Shown here: in pieces, positions 1 through 8,353 of the stretch
How the letters are laid out: every line of letters begins with the position of its first letter
How positions within the stretch are numbered: position 1 is the stretch's first letter
Source: Streptomyces sp. man185
GTDB lineage: Bacteria; Actinomycetota; Actinomycetes; Streptomycetales; Streptomycetaceae
DNA length: 64,000 nt
Direction of reading: 5' to 3'
NCBI GenBank assembly: GCA_002551355.1
Contig: NTHE01000018.1
Span: 1-64,000, forward strand
The notes under the pieces: generated by a model
Told to the model about the DNA's origin: nothing
What the model saw: the letters and a program-made list of their open reading frames with translations, nothing else
Database searches by the model: none
Made by a program: the position numbers and the translations under genes

Positions 1-31
1 TCGACCCAGGCAGAGCCGAGCAGTCGCGGCC

Positions 32-81
32 CAGGGCGTCAAGGTCGTTCGTACAGTGGCGCGCTCCACCTTGACGCCCTG
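32..81. repeat. 14-bp perfect inverted repeat, 22-nt spacer
   Basis: CAGGGCGTCAAGGT at 32-45 is repeated as its exact reverse complement at 68-81. No T-tract follows. It could be a factor-independent terminator for a gene to the left of the window, or a protein-binding site of the element. No gene is seen in 1-300 apart from upstream, SD-less start codons of the next reading frame. Confidence 0.5.
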
Positions 82-301
82 AACCACGACCGCTCCACGA
101 CGTGTGGGTCGAAGGCGGACGGGATGGGAGCCGGGGTGAGTGGTGGGACATGGAGGCAATAACGTCTGCCACTAGCCCGTTGTCAGTGGCTCGTTCTACC
201 GTTCGACCATGGCTCCTACGCAGTCCCCTACCCGGGCACCACCGATGACCTACCCTGATCCCTCAATGTCGGGGGAGGGGCACTGCCGCGTGGTGAAGGC
301 A

Positions 302-871
302 ATGGAGCCTGCGGAGAGCAAGAAGCCGCGCGCTAGCCACATCGAGGCCGTAGACATGCGCTACGTCACTCAGATGATGGAGCAGCTACAGCAGGGCTAC
401 ATGACGTCCGTCGCGGCAACTGCCGGCCTGGCGCTAGAGGTCGTCCCGGTGGACGTCTACGGGTACGACATCCGCCTGATCCGTCCTCCGAGCAACCCAC
501 AGGACGAAGAGGCAGCGCTTCTGGCGCAGCTCAAGTGCACAACGCAGATCATTCCTGATCAATCTCGCGATCACTTCAGCTACCAGTTCACCAAGCGTCA
601 GTATTTCGATCACTTGGCCAAGGCCCGCAAGTACCCCAAGGCCGTCCTGATCGTTATGACTGCACCACCCCGACAGGCGGACTGGACCCAGGTCACGCAC
701 GACGGCCTGTGGACTAGACGATCTTGCTTCTGGGTATCCCTAGAGGGAAAGGAAATTGACCCGTCGGTAAAAAAGCCCACGGTTCATATTCCGACAAAAA
801 ATCGAGTTGACGCGGATTCCTTGACGGAGATCCTGGATAAAATCGACAGGGGTGAATCGCTAAATGACTAA
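302..871 (+). CDS. DUF4365-like putative nuclease
   Basis: Resembles DUF4365 proteins, a PD-(D/E)XK-nuclease-like family often found in defence or mobile-element settings. The core reads VDVYGYDIRLI (Asp of the PD motif) followed about 30 residues later by LLAQLKCTTQ, the (E/Q)xK strand, and then a basic, aromatic stretch FTKRQYFDHLAKARKYPKA and a hydrophobic strand VLIVMT. I place the start at ATG 302, 3-4 nt after GTGAAGG; ATG 209 gives 220 residues but has no ribosome-binding site. The last codons overlap the next gene by 8 bp, so the two are translationally coupled. Its role is inferred as DNA cleavage with that partner. Composition is below the local GC level, which fits horizontal acquisition. 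Family call is moderate; the function is a guess. Confidence 0.55.
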   Translation: MEPAESKKPRASHIEAVDMRYVTQMMEQLQQGYMTSVAATAGLALEVVPVDVYGYDIRLIRPPSNPQDEEAALLAQLKCTTQIIPDQSRDHFSYQFTKRQYFDHLAKARKYPKAVLIVMTAPPRQADWTQVTHDGLWTRRSCFWVSLEGKEIDPSVKKPTVHIPTKNRVDADSLTEILDKIDRGESLND

Positions 872-2108
872 CATGTCGAGCGTCACGCTTCCTGCCCGAG
901 TTGACCCAGGCAAGCTCAGCACGCTTTTGGAAGAAGCTGGCTGGCAGCGCATAGGGGGTCGTCGAGGAATCTACTCCCGATACTCCCCACCAACGTTGAC
1001 GGATGCTTGGCAGAACACCAGCCTGATGCTTCCACTTGACGAAGACGCCCCAGAGTTCTCCGATGCCATGCGATCGGCATTGCTGCAACTATCTCAAGAT
1101 CGCGATTTCTGGATTAGGTCAATCTACCCGCGATTGATCGTAGACGCGTCGGACGAATTCAAGTTCCGGAAAGAGTCATCCGCCCCGAGCGGATTCATCG
1201 CATGGAAGAGCGGGGAAAGGCTCGTGGAATCCGCGCGGCGAACACTGGTCGCGGGCGCGAAGTCTTACATGGGCCCCGGTCGTCACTTCGTGAATAAGCA
1301 CGGCCGCTTTGCCCACAGGTACCTCGACCAGATCCTCATGGGGCAGTCGGCACCTGGAAGCTACATCATCACTGCATACGCCCCACCAAACGGAGGAGTT
1401 CCGCTCACAGGATCAGCGGATTCTCCGACATTTGCCGTTCCTGAACTTGGGCTGGCCAGCGTGCGCGATGTCAGCCAAGCAGTCGTGAAGGCAGTTCAAG
1501 CGACCGTTGAGGCGTTGGACCACTATCACACCAGCGGCTCGCTTTCAGGTTTTGAGTCTGGAGTAATCGACGGAATCTCGTACGAGATGACCAACGCCAT
1601 TCTCGGAATTGCAGAAAATTCCGATGGTGCGGACATAAGCGTTGACTGGGACCCTGCGATCCCCTCGCCAACCGCACTTGATTCGCACTTTGAATTCCAA
1701 GGTTCCGACGTCTCTCCTCTCAGTCAAGCCGCCATCCGGTTGGCTGCCGATAGGTCTTCCGAAATCACCACCCTCACGGGCCGGGTCCATCTTCTCGCTA
1801 AAAAACAAGCGGGAAGTCCGGGCGTGTTCGGAATTGAGTCTCTGTCGCAAGGACGTGTCAAAAAAGTTCGAGTAAGACTGTCGGACGAAGAGGAATACCA
1901 CGAGGCGGTACGTGCACACGAGGAAGATTTGGCTCTTGAGGTGAGCGGACGACTTGAGAAGGAGGGGAATCTGAGTTGGCTATACGATGCAACCGTAATG
2001 CGCATTGTCGGACCAATTTCAGATTTCTCACGTCCTTCTCGCCCGGTCATGGATGGGCAGTTCTCCCTATTCGCCGATACAGACTCCGAGGTTCCGGGGA
2101 GTTCGTGA
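864..2108 (+). CDS. Large unknown partner of the DUF4365-like protein
   Basis: 414 residues, not recognised. ATG 864 overlaps the preceding gene by 8 bp, so the pair is one transcriptional and translational unit. The N-terminal 60 residues contain a basic glycine-rich stretch (EEAGWQRIGGRRGIYSRY). The middle has several alpha/beta segments with no recognisable catalytic motif. The last 120 residues look like a separate small beta-rich domain: HLLAKKQAGSPGVFGIESL, then GRVKKVRVRLSDEEEYHEAV, then a histidine-glutamate helix. That C-terminal pattern recurs in actinobacterial proteins of unknown function encoded next to nuclease-like genes (from memory). No signal peptide or membrane span. Many AT-ending codons (for example runs of AAA and GAA) contrast with the core genome and support acquisition with the element. 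Could be the specificity or sensing half of a two-gene defence module. Confidence 0.5.
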   Translation: MTNMSSVTLPARVDPGKLSTLLEEAGWQRIGGRRGIYSRYSPPTLTDAWQNTSLMLPLDEDAPEFSDAMRSALLQLSQDRDFWIRSIYPRLIVDASDEFKFRKESSAPSGFIAWKSGERLVESARRTLVAGAKSYMGPGRHFVNKHGRFAHRYLDQILMGQSAPGSYIITAYAPPNGGVPLTGSADSPTFAVPELGLASVRDVSQAVVKAVQATVEALDHYHTSGSLSGFESGVIDGISYEMTNAILGIAENSDGADISVDWDPAIPSPTALDSHFEFQGSDVSPLSQAAIRLAADRSSEITTLTGRVHLLAKKQAGSPGVFGIESLSQGRVKKVRVRLSDEEEYHEAVRAHEEDLALEVSGRLEKEGNLSWLYDATVMRIVGPISDFSRPSRPVMDGQFSLFADTDSEVPGSS

Positions 2109-2385
2109 CCTTCCCTGTGATGCCGGCAGTCGCTGAACTGGCCGCACGGCCTCGGGGCTCGACAGCCAACACCGTGCCCGATCCGTGCCCGTGGGGGCGG
2201 TAAGCCACGGTGAACGACGGGCATCGAGACAGGTTCCGGAACCTCTCTCGGCGCTCGTTGTTGCTGGTCAGGGCAGTGCATTCGGGCGGAGACGCGCTGA
2301 TTCCCAAGCTTCGTAGCTGCACGGGCTTTAGCCGTAAGTCACAACCGCGGGCGGCCGACGGGCGAAGGTTCTAGCCTCTCCTGTC

Positions 2386-2865
2386 ATGGAGTGGATACCG
2401 CTGGTCAGTACGGCACTTGGTGCGGCAATCGGGGTTGGCTCTACCTTGTTGGCCGATCGGGCCAGGTGGCGCAGGGACCGTGCCGGCCAGGACCTCGATG
2501 TGCGAAGGCAGTTGTATGCCGACTACACCGCTGCGCTCTCACGGATCCGCACAGCGCTCAATGAGTGCGCGCAGGAGGACATCCCTGCCGCCGAGCGGCC
2601 GCGAAAAGTCCGTGAAGAGTTCCTGACGCCTGGTGCGTACGAGATCCGTCACCAGTTGGCCATCGTCGCACCACCGGAGATCGTGGACGCCGCACGATCA
2701 GCCTTCGTGGTCCTGAGGGATACACGAGACCTGCTCGTGGCAGGTGCCTCTGTCGACGACGCGGCATATGCGGAATTGGAGGAGAGGTTCGATGCCGCCA
2801 TAGCCGCGCTCCGCACCGTCATGCGCCTTGATCTTGGGGCGGCCAAGTCGATCACGGATCGATGA
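2386..2865 (+). CDS. Small membrane-anchored protein of unknown function
   Basis: 159 residues. Residues 5-25 form a single N-terminal hydrophobic segment (PLVSTALGAAIGVGSTLLAD) followed directly by a basic RARWRRDRAGQD stretch, giving an N-out or anchor topology with a cytoplasmic alpha-helical body. The body has heptad-like helices, LYADYTAALSRIRTALNECA and YAELEERFDAAIAALRTVM. This layout (one anchor, a W-R-R motif, a helical domain) is common in actinomycete small proteins encoded on plasmids, prophages and islands; the function is not known. It lies about 280 bp upstream of the attachment scar and is the last gene of the putative element. Confidence 0.55.
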   Translation: MEWIPLVSTALGAAIGVGSTLLADRARWRRDRAGQDLDVRRQLYADYTAALSRIRTALNECAQEDIPAAERPRKVREEFLTPGAYEIRHQLAIVAPPEIVDAARSAFVVLRDTRDLLVAGASVDDAAYAELEERFDAAIAALRTVMRLDLGAAKSITDR

Positions 2866-3146
2866 CACGCAGCCCGGCGGGGCGGTAGCCCGTAGCCCGT
2901 AGCCGCAGAAGGCTGGCACCAGATGCGCACCAGTTGGTACAGCGAACCGCGGTCAACGACAACTGCCTTGTGTCGTGCCCCAGGTTGTTGAGGAGCTGGC
3001 GCGCCAGATCTCTGGCGGCAGCAACGGGGCGAGTGTCTAACTGCGTGACAACGCCCACGAACAACGGCGAACAAGCTCGGACGTCTACGGACTATCAGCG
3101 CAGGTAAGAGGCACCCCAGCCCAAGGCACCACCCCCACCCAAGTTG

Positions 3147-3189
3147 CTTCGGGACGAAGAGGTCGTGGGTTCAAATCCCGCCACCCCGA
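3147..3189 (+). pseudogene. 3' fragment of tRNA-Pro(CGG): attachment-site scar
   Basis: The sequence holds the anticodon loop TTCGGGA (3148-3154, anticodon CGG), the 3' anticodon strand CGAAG, a five-base variable loop, an intact T arm (GTGGG TTCAAAT CCCGC, 3165-3181), the 3' acceptor strand CACCCCG and discriminator A. The bases 5' of the loop do not pair with CGAAG, and there is no D arm or 5' acceptor strand, so this is only the 3' part of a tRNA gene. Identity to a tRNA begins right at the anticodon loop, where tyrosine recombinases cross over. Interpreted as the displaced end (attR-like) of an element that entered a tRNA-Pro gene. Confidence 0.75.
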
Positions 3190-3204
3190 CAGCTGAAATA
3201 GCAG

Positions 3205-3245
3205 GTCAGAGGGTCCAGTGCGCAAGGTGCACTGGACCCTCTGAC
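3205..3245 (+). terminator. 17-bp stem-loop, terminator of the original tRNA
   Basis: GTCAGAGGGTCCAGTGC (3205-3221) pairs perfectly with 3229-3245 across a 7-nt loop. It sits 16 bp after the tRNA 3' end, where the terminator of the original chromosomal tRNA would be, so DNA from about 3190 onward should be the old downstream chromosome. From 3246 to 3460 I see nothing. Confidence 0.75.
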
Positions 3246-3460
3246 GTTGTCGGGGGCCACGAGGACCAAAGGCTTCCAGGCTTCTGATCAAGCCTCGCCG
3301 GCGCCGCGCCCGGCCACGAACCCGAAGATCTCGTCCGTGGCCTCAGCTCCCTGTGTGATCGCGGGACGGAGCTGCTTGCTGGATCCGCAGGCCGACCAGC
3401 ACCGGGACGCGAACGAGTCCGTCGCCTCGCGCCCCGGTGTGGTCAGCCAGGTCAGCGGGC

Positions 3461-4384
3461 TCAGCGCACGTCCACGCAGTCACCGGTGCCGGTGACCGGC
3501 GGCGTCGTGGAGGTGCCCTCGAACTTGTAGCGGTAGCAGCGGTCGGCGGTGGCGGTGCGCGTCTTCTTCTCGACGCCCGCCTGGCTGCCGGTGCCGGTGG
3601 AGTGGCTGCTGGTGGTGGCGTACGAGCCGGTCAGCGAACGCTCCTGGAGGCGGACGGTCTGCTGGGTGTAGCCCGCGTACTTGTGGGTGTCCCAGTTGGC
3701 ACGCTCCAGCTTGCCGGTGATCGTGATCGTCTTGCCCTTGGCGACGGGCTCGGGGGCCGCGTTGTTGCTCAGCCGGGACCAGCGCTTCAGGTACCAGGTC
3801 TTGGCGTTGTCGGTGCGCACGTCGGTGGCCGCGTCGGTGACTGCCCAGAGGGAGGTCTTCCAGGCTCCGGCATCCTCGTTCTTCAGGTCGCCCCGGGGGT
3901 CGATCTTGAAGGTGGCCGTGCAGCTGAACGTGGCGTCACCGGCCCGAACGCAGGGGTCGGTGTCCGCATCGAACTGCTCGGAGTTGATGAACTGCTTCAG
4001 TCCGCCGTCGCGGTCGGTGCCGCGCCAGATCGACGCGTGGCTGCCGTAGAGCGTCGATCCGCCGCTGAGCGTCCACTTCACGGTGATCGTCTGCGTGTTC
4101 GTCGTCCCGATGTGGGCGCTGTTGCCGCCGTTGACGGTGACGCCGGAGACGACCGTGGAGTCGGCAGTGCGCGCGGCCAGGCGCCTGGGCGCGTCGGTCT
4201 TCGCCGCCGACGCGTCGGCGGCCGCAGCCTTGCTCTGCTCCAGCGCCTCGGCCGCACCGGCCCCCTCCGCCATGGCGGACGGTGTGACGAGCAGGCCGAC
4301 GGCGAGCCCGGAGGCGGCCAGTGCGCTGACGCCCAGGATCACCTTCTTGCCGGACGTCAACTTAACGCGGGAGTGCTGGGACAT
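3461..4384 (-). CDS. Secreted protein of unknown function
   Basis: 307 residues with a clear Sec signal peptide: basic N-terminus (SRVKLTSGKK), hydrophobic core VILGVSALAASGLAVGLLV and a likely signal-peptidase site after PSAMA, about residue 39. The mature part starts with an alanine-rich linker (residues 40-75) and continues as a beta-rich domain with two sequence halves, including DPCVRAGDATFSCTATFKI (a possible disulfide) and a C-terminal Cys pair (DRCYRYK...GDCVDVR). It looks like an immunoglobulin-like or adhesin fold, but I recognise no family. It is transcribed alone; the first chromosomal gene after the tRNA site. Confidence 0.6.
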   Translation of the reverse strand: MSQHSRVKLTSGKKVILGVSALAASGLAVGLLVTPSAMAEGAGAAEALEQSKAAAADASAAKTDAPRRLAARTADSTVVSGVTVNGGNSAHIGTTNTQTITVKWTLSGGSTLYGSHASIWRGTDRDGGLKQFINSEQFDADTDPCVRAGDATFSCTATFKIDPRGDLKNEDAGAWKTSLWAVTDAATDVRTDNAKTWYLKRWSRLSNNAAPEPVAKGKTITITGKLERANWDTHKYAGYTQQTVRLQERSLTGSYATTSSHSTGTGSQAGVEKKTRTATADRCYRYKFEGTSTTPPVTGTGDCVDVR

Positions 4385-4813
4385 GAGGAGTCTCCGTTAT
4401 CGACTGTCGACGGGCGGATGCAGGTCGCGAACGGGCGGACCCAAATCGCGCACGGCCACAGCGACCGCACAGTCTTGATCGCCGAGGAAGCGAAAGGGTT
4501 GTACGCGAGCGGCAGTTGGGCCCCGTGAGGCGCATCACGCGGCGGTGTCGTGTCGTGCAGGAGTCGTGTCACCGGGCGCGGCGTCCGCGGTGCGACGCGT
4601 GCCCTCCCCGCGGCTTCGGACCACCGATCCTGCCGGCTGACCCGCACACCGGGCCGTCGGCCGCCGACGCGTGCCAGGGGGCGCCACTGCACCCCAGACC
4701 CGTCCGGTGGCCACCTCGTCGTCCCTCTCCACCGAACGACAGGCCGGATCGCGGCGGGGCCGGCCACCGCGAACCGGGCGCTTCGACAGCCGCCGTTGCA
4801 CCACTCGCCAGCC
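4385..4813. other. Intergenic stretch, nothing recognised
   Basis: About 430 bp upstream of the minus-strand secreted protein and downstream of the DUF89 gene. It holds the secreted protein's promoter but no clear -10/-35, RNA gene, repeat or convincing reading frame. Confidence 0.5.
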
Positions 4814-6031
4814 CTACGTCCGCACCTGAATCAGCGCGTGAGTGCCACTGGTACGCCAGACATCCCCGGATCGTTCGAGAGCGTCCACCGTTCCCTCCTC
4901 CAGCCCGACGATGACGTCGGACTTCAGGGTCCGGAGCGCCGCGACGGCCCCCGGGAAGTACGAGGTGAGATCTGCGAAGGACGCAGTGGCGTCCCACAAC
5001 TGGTCACCCACCAGGCGACGGTAGTTGAGGTCGCCCTTCAGGACGGTGAGCGCAGCACTCTCGAACTCGCCGCGAAGGTCCTCGGGCATCTCCCTGTACG
5101 GCTGCGGAGCGCAGAAGAAGGGGTGGGTGCGGACCTCCAGGTTTCCTGCCGTCATGGCCGTCCACAGTCGGCCGCCGATCCGGCCGGCTTCGCCCGGCAC
5201 CTCGATGAGGCGACGGAGGCAGTCGACGACGTCAGCCGTCATGGCGTCGGAGACGTAGTAGGGGTAGGGCTTCACGTGCAGCACGACCCGGTCGGCATGC
5301 CGCTGTTCGAGGAGGTGGTCGATGAGGATCAGGTCGGGGATCAGCTCTCGACCCGCGTTGTCCGCCACCACGGCGACCGTGGAGCCGGCTCCGACCGGCA
5401 GGAGCCGCCACAGCAGGACGCTGTCGTCGGCGACCAAAGCAGGGGCGGCGGCCGCTCCAGCCTCCGGCTCCCCAGCCGCGACGCGGAAGCCGAGGTCCGC
5501 GCGGTTGCCCCAGAGCGAGGCGTGGAGCAGGGCCGTGGCCCGCTCCTCGGCCGACACGTTCGCGAGCGCGTCCAGGGCGCGCAGCTCCTCTTCCACCGCG
5601 TCGCCTCCCAGTTCGGCCCTCTTGAACGGCTCGAAGGGGTCGACGCCCTGCCATGGGCCGGAGCCGAAGTACCCGACCGCACCGAGGAGCCTGCGGTAGA
5701 AGTAGCTCTCGGCCCACAGGAAGGGGGCGTCGTACCAGGAACGGCCGAAGTACTCCCGCCCCGAGACCGCCCAGCGCTCGTGGTCACGTTCCGCAGGGGA
5801 AAGCGGTTCGACAACACCCTTGGTGATCTCGTCCAGCAGGGCGTCGAGGGCCTCTTGCCGGCGCCCGCCGTACGGGAACGCGTCCCGCACCTGCTGGATG
5901 AGAGCAGGGTGGCGCTTGGCCAGCACACCCCGGGCGAACGAACCGGGCTCGTTGCTCAGGATGACCGGAGCATCCGGCGTTGAGGCGCGAACTGCATCTT
6001 CACCCGAGGCGCGGGAGGTCTTCTCCGTCAT
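4814..6031 (-). CDS. DUF89/ARMT1-family metal-dependent phosphatase
   Basis: Belongs to the DUF89 damage-control phosphatases, closest in layout to the ARMT1-like subfamily (about 400 residues). These are metal-dependent enzymes that remove harmful sugar-phosphate by-products. Diagnostic motifs are VVADNAGRELIPDLILIDHLL (the Asp-Asn metal-binding loop, about residue 235) and KGDLNYRRLVGD (about 345), the strongly conserved C-terminal active-site loop. The N-terminal helical domain carries the WYDAPFLWAESYFYRRLL segment typical of the family. ATG 6031 is preferred over the in-frame TTG 6040. No operon partners; transcribed alone. The family call is firm, the physiological substrate unknown. 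Confidence 0.85.
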   Translation of the reverse strand: MTEKTSRASGEDAVRASTPDAPVILSNEPGSFARGVLAKRHPALIQQVRDAFPYGGRRQEALDALLDEITKGVVEPLSPAERDHERWAVSGREYFGRSWYDAPFLWAESYFYRRLLGAVGYFGSGPWQGVDPFEPFKRAELGGDAVEEELRALDALANVSAEERATALLHASLWGNRADLGFRVAAGEPEAGAAAAPALVADDSVLLWRLLPVGAGSTVAVVADNAGRELIPDLILIDHLLEQRHADRVVLHVKPYPYYVSDAMTADVVDCLRRLIEVPGEAGRIGGRLWTAMTAGNLEVRTHPFFCAPQPYREMPEDLRGEFESAALTVLKGDLNYRRLVGDQLWDATASFADLTSYFPGAVAALRTLKSDVIVGLEEGTVDALERSGDVWRTSGTHALIQVRT

Positions 6032-6390
6032 GGTTTCCAAGCCCTTCGATTCTCGCTCATGTGTCCGTGATGCTCAGAGCCACGAAGCCCTCCGCGCTCT
6101 CCACCGGCTCTTCGCCCGCACCGGGTCCGAATGCCGCGCAGAGCAGTGCAGAGCAGTAAGGCGTCCGCCCTGACCTTGGCGATCTGTCGCTGGTCGCTGA
6201 GCTACCACAGCCGCACCGTTCCGTCCGCGCGGGCGGAACCAGGTGGCCTTCGCCGCTCGTGAACCCAAGCATGAGGATGCGGAACGTATGGCCGGAGAGG
6301 TGGGAGGTGAGCCGGTCCGTCACCAGATCCCGTACTCCGGCACCCGGCACTGCCCTCACCCGCGACACCGTGCCGCCGGCCGCCGCACTT
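6032..6390. other. Intergenic stretch before the DUF262 remnant
   Basis: About 360 bp upstream of the DUF89 gene (minus strand). An open frame runs in from 6259 but its first 45 codons do not look coding. Nothing else recognised. Confidence 0.4.
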
Positions 6391-6651
6391 TCGGTCTTCA
6401 TTCCGCAGAGACCGTACGGGTGGAACCAGGATGACAACTGGTCGGCCCTGTGGGAGGACACCCGCCGCTGCGCCGAGCGGGCCGAGCAGGCGGCACCGAC
6501 CGGAGAGACGGTGGCGCCGCACTTCCTCGGGGCGGTTGTTTTCGACGAGACCCCATACCTCTCATCGGGCCTGGAGACGCGGCAGGTCATCGACGGGCAG
6601 CAGCGACTGACAACGCTGCAGTTGTTCCTGTTCGCGGCCCGCCTCGAGCTC
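6391..6651 (+). pseudogene. Remnant of a DUF262 (GmrS-type) gene
   Basis: A stretch of about 87 codons matches the N-terminal part of DUF262 proteins, the ParB-fold NTPase/nuclease subunit of GmrSD-type modification-dependent restriction enzymes. Visible are FIPQRPYGWNQDDNWSALWED, FLGAVVF and the hallmark DGQQRLTTLQLFL (6592-6630). Similarity stops abruptly after about 6651; a full DUF262 protein is over 500 residues, and neither the first 30 residues nor the remaining C-terminal part nor any DUF1524 His-Asn nuclease is present. The frame closes at 6735 in unrelated sequence. This is a decayed gene with no likely product. Confidence 0.75.
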
Positions 6652-7493
6652 CTCTGCCGTCCACTCCTGCTCTGCACTGGCCTCGGACGTCTGCAGTTGC
6701 TCCGAGTCAAGGACGCAGGAGCTCTCCACCTCTAGTGCGAGCACGTGTCGAGCCTGTTCGAGTAGGCCACTGGGTTGCAGCATGAAAAGACGGTGGCCGG
6801 CGCGGCGATGCATCTCCTGAACCAGTTCGAAGCGACGGCGCGCGGCACCCGGGGCGCCGAGACGGGCCGGTGCCCGGCCGGCCGCCTCGTCAGAGGCCGG
6901 GCGTGAGGTCGTCGGAGCGTCCGGGCTCGATGCGGGACCACTGGGGAATGGGCCGCCCGTTGGTGCGCATGGGGTGCTCCGGGGGGGGGCGTCCCTGGTC
7001 TGTGGCCAGCCGGCGGGTGAGTGCGCGGCCCCGACCCGGACGCGGGTGCCGGCGCTGACGCAGCGAGCCCCGCACCGGTCCCGCGGCACCACCAGCTGGC
7101 TCCCGCTTCTCCCCCCGTACGACGGCGGCTGAACCGGATACCCCTCGGCGCGCCGGACGTTGAGCCGTCCGGATGAAATCTCCGGATCTCCGGACGCGGT
7201 ACGGAGCCCCCGGGCGGGGCGAATCGCCCGATCCATCCGGTCCCGCCGACCTCTGCGGGGCCCTTCCCGACCTTCTCCCGGCCCCTCCGGCCCCACTCGG
7301 TGGGCGCACAGAATTTCCCTGAACTTGCTTGCTTCAACACGGAGTTGCGGGTTTATCTACGCGCGGAGCATGGCCCACCGAACGATCATTCGGGCATATC
7401 AGACGACTTCTCGCACGGGCATTACCGGCGGGTATCGCGAGCTGCTAGAAACTGCATCCCCACATCCCCCCACGCTTCGAAGGGCTGGCAGCC
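6652..7493. other. Long gene-free stretch
   Basis: About 840 bp between the DUF262 remnant and the esterase. Open frames exist on both strands but none shows a consistent third-position GC pattern with a ribosome-binding site. Probably eroded sequence from the deletion that destroyed the DUF262 gene, plus the esterase promoter. Confidence 0.4.
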
Positions 7494-8300
7494 ATGTCAG
7501 TACGGAGAATTCGGGCATCCCTCACCACTCTCGCGCTCGCCGCCGTCGCGGCCATCGGTGTCGCGGGGCCGGCTTCCGCGACCGACTCGGCCGCCGCGGG
7601 CGGCTATGTCGCGCTCGGCGATTCCTACTCCTCCGGCGTCGGCGCCGGAGACTACCTCCCCGACAGCGGCGACTGCCTGCGCAGCACCGCCGCCTACCCC
7701 TACCTGTGGCAGGCGGCGAACTCCCCCGCCTCGTTCGACTTCGTCGCCTGCTCGGGGGCGACCACCTCGTCCGTGGTGAGCGGCCAGCTCGGCGCACTCA
7801 GCGCGTCCACCTCGCTGGTCAGCGTCACCGCCGGAGGCAATGACGTCGGGTTCGCCGACGTCATGCAGGACTGCGTGCTGGGAAGCGAGGCCACCTGCCT
7901 CAACAGCGTGGACGCCGCCGTCGCGCAGATGAACAACTCCCTGCCCAACAGCCTCGATTCGCTCTACGGCGGCATCCGGGCCGGCGCCCCGCAGGCCCAG
8001 GTCGTGGTCCTCGGCTACCCCCGCTTCTACCAGCTGTCCGGGAGCTGCATCGCCGGGCTCACCGAAACCGAACGGGCCGCGATCAACAACGCATCGGACG
8101 TCCTGAACGACGTCCTGGCCAAGCGGTCCGCCGACGCCGGGTTCACCTTCTCCAGCGTGGTCGACGAATTCACGGGGCACGAACTGTGCTCGGGGGACGC
8201 CTGGATCCACAGCGTCACGGTCCCGGTCCAGAACTCGTACCACCCCAAGGCCGCTGGGCAGTCGGGCGGCTATCTTCCCGCCTTCAGCTCGGCGGTGTAG
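7494..8300 (+). CDS. Secreted SGNH/GDSL esterase (lipase-like)
   Basis: 268 residues with a Sec signal peptide (RRIRAS, hydrophobic LTTLALAAVAAIGVAGPASA, cleavage after ASA near residue 29). The SGNH blocks are all visible: block I GDSYSSGVGAG with the nucleophile Ser, the oxyanion Gly in block II, block III GGNDVGF with the oxyanion Asn, and the C-terminal DAWIHSV...SYHPKAAGQ containing the catalytic His (block V). Six cysteines form three likely disulfides (DCLRSTAAYPYLW, FVACSGA, DCVLGSEATC), as in the Streptomyces secreted esterase/phospholipase group. It acts outside the cell on ester lipids. Transcribed alone with a stem-loop terminator after it. Confidence 0.9.
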   Translation: MSVRRIRASLTTLALAAVAAIGVAGPASATDSAAAGGYVALGDSYSSGVGAGDYLPDSGDCLRSTAAYPYLWQAANSPASFDFVACSGATTSSVVSGQLGALSASTSLVSVTAGGNDVGFADVMQDCVLGSEATCLNSVDAAVAQMNNSLPNSLDSLYGGIRAGAPQAQVVVLGYPRFYQLSGSCIAGLTETERAAINNASDVLNDVLAKRSADAGFTFSSVVDEFTGHELCSGDAWIHSVTVPVQNSYHPKAAGQSGGYLPAFSSAV

Positions 8301-8315
8301 GACCGATCGCGTGCG

Positions 8316-8353
8316 GAGAGGCGGTTCACCGGGCGACCGGTGGGCCGCCTCTC
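8316..8353. terminator. Stem-loop between convergent genes
   Basis: GAGAGGCGG (8316-8324) pairs with CCGCCTCTC (8345-8353), with a second inner CACC/GGTG pairing. It lies between the stops of two converging genes and can terminate both. Confidence 0.65.

Larger units (their letters stand above)
1..3189. mobile_element. Right end of a probable tRNA-integrated element
   Basis: The stretch left of the tRNA 3' fragment at 3147-3189 carries three genes of unknown or accessory type with visibly lower GC and more A/T-ending codons than the genes to the right. When an element inserts into the 3' end of a plus-strand tRNA gene, the intact tRNA stays at the left end and the displaced 3' piece marks the right end, which is the arrangement seen here. 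No integrase, replication or transfer gene is inside the window, so the rest of the element must lie further left. The element type (AICE, genomic island or phage remnant) cannot be told. The call rests on the att scar plus composition. Confidence 0.6.

Noticed and set aside
3121..3190. Complete tRNA-Pro gene
   Set aside because: Only the anticodon loop, T arm and 3' acceptor strand are there; no D arm or 5' acceptor strand can be found upstream.
3437..4528. Plus-strand open frame over the secreted protein
   Set aside because: Val/Gly/Arg-rich shadow of the minus-strand gene, which has a clear signal peptide.
6259..6735. Functional DUF262/GmrSD restriction gene
   Set aside because: Only about 87 codons match; the first part and the nuclease domain are missing and no second subunit is near.
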